Below are positions 61,590 to 64,000 of a stretch of DNA of 64,000 bases, one piece after another. Numbering within the stretch: the first letter of the stretch is position 1; each line of letters opens with the position of its first letter. The notes beneath the pieces are model-generated. The model worked only from the letters and a program-made list of their open reading frames with translations. It ran no database searches and had not been told where the DNA came from. A program made the translations under genes and the position numbers. Origin of the DNA: Pseudomonas entomophila (GTDB taxonomy: Bacteria > Pseudomonadota > Gammaproteobacteria > Pseudomonadales > Pseudomonadaceae); NCBI RefSeq assembly GCF_029193575.1, contig NZ_JARGCS010000056.1, positions 186,001 to 250,000 of the forward strand, given 5' to 3'.

Positions 61590-61972
61590 GCCGATACGAC
61601 GAACAACGACACGATCAGCACCAACCCAGCGGACCACACCAGCGACCGCAGGATGGCCCAGTCGGCCAGGTAGCAAATGATGTAGAGCAGCCGGCTGGTG
61701 ATGTACAACACCGCCAGCACATCCTGGGTCACCTGCTCGGCATTGCCGACGATATCCGCCACCAGCACCGCCGCGGCAAACGCCGGAAAAGCCTCGTAGC
61801 CGTTCTGCTGCGCCGCATGGGCCCGCCGTGGCAGGCCCGCGAGGGTGTCGAGGAAGGCGCGCGGGTCATGGTTGTCCGCCAGGCGGAACCGGCCGCTGGC
61901 CATCTTGGCGATCCACGCGCACAGCGGCGGCAGTACCAGGGCAATGAGGATGCACCACAGGGCGACGGTCAT
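61586..61972 (-). CDS. MAPEG-family membrane protein
   Basis: A 128-aa integral membrane protein with four hydrophobic helices, matching the MAPEG (membrane-associated eicosanoid/glutathione metabolism) fold. AAQQNGYEAFPAFAAAVLVADIVG (about residues 55-78) is the conserved helix 2 motif, and RLLYIICYLADWAILRSLVW the C-terminal R-containing helix. Bacterial members are of unknown substrate; some have glutathione transferase or peroxidase activity. ATG 61972 has AAGGAG 8 nt upstream and is preferred to a start at 61981. Confidence 0.78.
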   Translation of the reverse strand: MTVALWCILIALVLPPLCAWIAKMASGRFRLADNHDPRAFLDTLAGLPRRAHAAQQNGYEAFPAFAAAVLVADIVGNAEQVTQDVLAVLYITSRLLYIICYLADWAILRSLVWSAGLVLIVSLFVVSA

Positions 61973-62002
61973 GCACAGCACTCCTTGTTCAGAGGTTCAG
62001 GG

Positions 62003-62836
62003 TCAGAGCTTCATCACCAGCATGCCTGCCAGGACCAGCCCGCAAGCTAGGAGTCTCGGCCCGCCAAAAGGTTCTTTGAGGTAGCGCATGCCCAGCAGCA
62101 CCACCAGGATCACGCTCAATTCCCTCAGCGCCGCCGCCTCGGCCACCGAGCCCAGGTGCATGGCGAACAGCACCAGCGCGTAGCTCAGCAGCACGCACAC
62201 CCCCACCGCCAGGCCCAGGCGCCATTGGCTGCGCCAGAACAAGGCGAACGGCGCGCGCCGCGCCACACCGGCCAGCAGCGGGAATGGCCAAGCGCTGAGC
62301 AAGGTCAGCCACACCAGGTAGTCCCAGGGCTTGCCCCAAAAGCGCACGGCCTGGCCGTCGAACCAGGTGTAGCAACCGATGCACAAGCCGATCAGCGCCA
62401 CCACCGGCAGCATCGACCAGGGCAATCGGTCACCGCCGCCCCCCTGCCACAGCAGGCAGGCCATGCCGCAGGGGATCAACAGGATGCCGACGACCTGCTG
62501 CGTGCTGAGCTGTTCGCCAGCAAAGGCCAGGGTCAAGCCCAGCACCACCAGCGGTGAGAGCCCGCGCATCAGAGGATAGACCAGCCCCAGGTCGCCGACC
62601 CGGTAGGCCTGGATCAGCAGGAAGCGGTAGAGCTGCTCGGCGAAGGCCGAGGCCAGCAGCCAGGGCCAGACCTCAGCGGGCGGGGGTTCTACGAAAGCCA
62701 CGGCGAGCACCGCGAAGACCAGCGCGACCACATCCATGCTGGCGATCACCAGCAGGCGCTCACCGCTGAATTTGATGAGGGTGTTCCAGGTCGCGTGCAG
62801 CAGGGCGGCGACCAGTACCAGGGAGGTGGCCAGCAC
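62003..62836 (-). CDS. EamA/DMT-family transporter
   Basis: A 277-aa inner-membrane protein with ten helices and the duplicated EamA repeat. The first repeat begins LVLVAALLHATWNTLIKFSG, and the second begins LPVVALIGLCIGCYTWFDG. GLSPLVVLGLTLAFAGEQLSTQQVVGILLIPCGM is a typical end of repeat 1. GTG 62836, with AAGGAA 8 nt upstream, is chosen; an in-frame GTG at 62881 adds 15 residues and lacks good spacing. Substrate unknown. Confidence 0.8.
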   Translation of the reverse strand: MLATSLVLVAALLHATWNTLIKFSGERLLVIASMDVVALVFAVLAVAFVEPPPAEVWPWLLASAFAEQLYRFLLIQAYRVGDLGLVYPLMRGLSPLVVLGLTLAFAGEQLSTQQVVGILLIPCGMACLLWQGGGGDRLPWSMLPVVALIGLCIGCYTWFDGQAVRFWGKPWDYLVWLTLLSAWPFPLLAGVARRAPFALFWRSQWRLGLAVGVCVLLSYALVLFAMHLGSVAEAAALRELSVILVVLLGMRYLKEPFGGPRLLACGLVLAGMLVMKL

Positions 62837-63065
62837 GCGCGGGGTTCCTTGTGGTGTGGGCTTGCCAACTATATACGACACGCTCCCCTGTAGCGGGCTT
62901 GCGTCGCCCTGAAAACAGGTCGGAGGATCCCGGCGTTTTGCCTCGCCGTTGGAACGTTCTCAAGAATTCCGGTCATAAGGTGTGTCCCGAGTCGCTCCCC
63001 AGGTCATCAAACAACCACCCGAGCCATTCGGGTACGACTTGGAAGCCACTGTCACAGGATTCAGG
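62837..63065. other. Divergent gap before the antiporter gene
   Basis: This 229-bp stretch lies between the EamA gene (minus) and the NhaP-type gene (plus) and must hold both promoters. A degraded REP-like GTAGCGGGCTTGCG unit is near 62891. No gene and no clear -35/-10 pair were found. Confidence 0.4.
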
Positions 63066-64000
63066 ATGCTTGAATTAGTTGCCGCGTTCATCTGCCTCAC
63101 CACCCTTCTCACCTACGTCAACTACCGCTTCATCGGCCTGCCGCCCGCCATCGGCGTGATGGTCACCGCGTTGCTGTTCTCCCTGCTGCTCCAGGGCCTG
63201 AGCCTGATCGGCTTCCCCGGCCTTGAAGAGCGCGTCGAAGGGCTGATGAACCAGATCGACTTCAACGACCTGCTGATGCACTGGATGCTGTCGTTCCTGC
63301 TGTTCGCCGGCGCCCTGCACGTCAACCTCGGCGACCTGCGCAGCTACCGCTGGCCGATCGGCCTGCTGGCCACCCTCGGCGTGTTGATCGCCACCGTGGT
63401 GATCGGCTACCTGGCGCACTGGGTGTTCGCCCTGTTCGGCTGGCAGGTGCCGCTGATCTACTGCCTGCTGTTCGGTGCGCTGATCTCGCCCACCGACCCG
63501 ATCGCCGTGCTCGGCGCGCTGCGTACCGCCAATGCCCCCAAGCCGCTGAAGACCACCATCGTCGGCGAGTCGCTGTTCAACGACGGCACCGCAGTGGTGG
63601 TATTCACCGTACTGCTGGGCATCATCCAGCTCGGCGAGACGCCGAGCGTTGCCGACACGGCGATCCTGTTCGCCCGCGAAGCCGTCGGTGGGGTGATCTT
63701 CGGCGGACTGATCGGCTATGCCACCTACCGCATGATCAAGAGCATCGAGCAGTACCAGGTCGAGGTGATGCTGACCCTGGCGCTGGTCATCGGCGGTTCG
63801 GCGATGTGCTACGAATTGCACGTCTCGGCACCGATCGCCATGGTGGTGGCTGGGCTGATCATCGGCAACCTGGGGCGTAACCTGGCGATGAACGACATGA
63901 CCCGCCGCTACATGGACGGTTTCTGGGAGTTGATCGACGACATGCTCAACGCCCTGCTGTTCGCGCTGATCGGCCTGGAGCTGTTGCTGCTGCCGTTCAA
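63066..64000 (+). CDS. NhaP-type Na+/H+ antiporter (CPA1), cut by the right edge
   Basis: The first 311 residues of a monovalent cation:proton antiporter of the CPA1 family. Hydrophobic helices begin with LELVAAFICLTTLLTYVNYRF. ALISPTDPIAVLGALR (about residues 138-154) and GESLFNDGTAVVVFTVLLG (about 168-186) are the ion-binding signatures with the conserved Asp (SPTDP and FNDG). The C-terminal helices and any cytoplasmic domain are beyond the window. Confidence 0.9.
   Translation, partial: MLELVAAFICLTTLLTYVNYRFIGLPPAIGVMVTALLFSLLLQGLSLIGFPGLEERVEGLMNQIDFNDLLMHWMLSFLLFAGALHVNLGDLRSYRWPIGLLATLGVLIATVVIGYLAHWVFALFGWQVPLIYCLLFGALISPTDPIAVLGALRTANAPKPLKTTIVGESLFNDGTAVVVFTVLLGIIQLGETPSVADTAILFAREAVGGVIFGGLIGYATYRMIKSIEQYQVEVMLTLALVIGGSAMCYELHVSAPIAMVVAGLIIGNLGRNLAMNDMTRRYMDGFWELIDDMLNALLFALIGLELLLLPF

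Overview
The window is 64 kb of GC-rich (roughly two-thirds G+C by eye) chromosomal DNA from a Pseudomonas, most likely of the P. putida group. The basis is gene content and order recognised from protein families: an LPS-core cluster (hldE, msbA, waaL, ssg, dnpA, mig-14-like, wapH, wapO), rlmJ, divergent putP/putA, the mannitol operon mtlR-mtlEFGKDYZ, fda-pgk-epd-tkt, a regulator-metK pair, ligB and mltA. Many short GCGGG-rich inverted repeats of the Pseudomonas REP type lie between genes. No rRNA, tRNA, IS element, prophage or CRISPR array was found. Coordinates and starts were chosen by reading frames and ribosome-binding sites by hand; no database search was possible.

Layout. 1-13.0 kb: LPS outer-core synthesis and export, almost all on the minus strand, with a tightly overlapping wapO-wapH-mig-14-dnpA-ssg run; one small kinase-like gene points the other way. 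13.2-20 kb: rlmJ, then proline uptake (putP) and trifunctional proline oxidation/repression (putA), divergent across a control region with eight GTTGCA hexamers. 20-21.8 kb: a lower-GC accessory islet with two small DUF-type proteins and a two-gene toxin-antitoxin-like module whose second protein looks like an ADP-ribosyltransferase-fold enzyme. 21.9-33 kb: a large acyl-CoA dehydrogenase, a second-type TldD/TldE protease pair, an MFS exporter, the RNA helicase dbpA, a BaiN/HI0933 flavoprotein and a YccS-like membrane protein. 33-36.8 kb, minus strand: a periplasmic binding protein, a PLP-dehydratase/ornithine-cyclodeaminase-like pair, a small winged-helix protein and a YgjP-type metallohydrolase.

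37-46.3 kb is the complete mannitol/arabitol/glucitol system: AraC-type activator, ABC importer, polyol dehydrogenase, xylulokinase and fructokinase, so that an imported polyol is oxidised to a ketose and phosphorylated. 46.4-55 kb, minus strand: a REC-PAS-GGDEF-EAL c-di-GMP protein and a central-carbon block (tkt, epd, pgk, two small lipoproteins, fda) ending at a clear intrinsic terminator. 55.2-57.5 kb: an ArsR-methyltransferase regulator preceded by a long palindrome and followed directly by metK and a strong terminator. 57.6-64 kb: ligB, a DUF1090 protein, a c-type cytochrome lipoprotein, mltA, a MAPEG protein, an EamA transporter and the beginning of an NhaP-type Na+/H+ antiporter that runs off the right edge.

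The part most likely to hold undescribed biology is the 20.0-21.85 kb islet, especially the 57-aa/200-aa gene pair. The best regulatory observations are the GTTGCA cluster between putP and putA and the palindrome in front of the ArsR-methyltransferase/metK unit.
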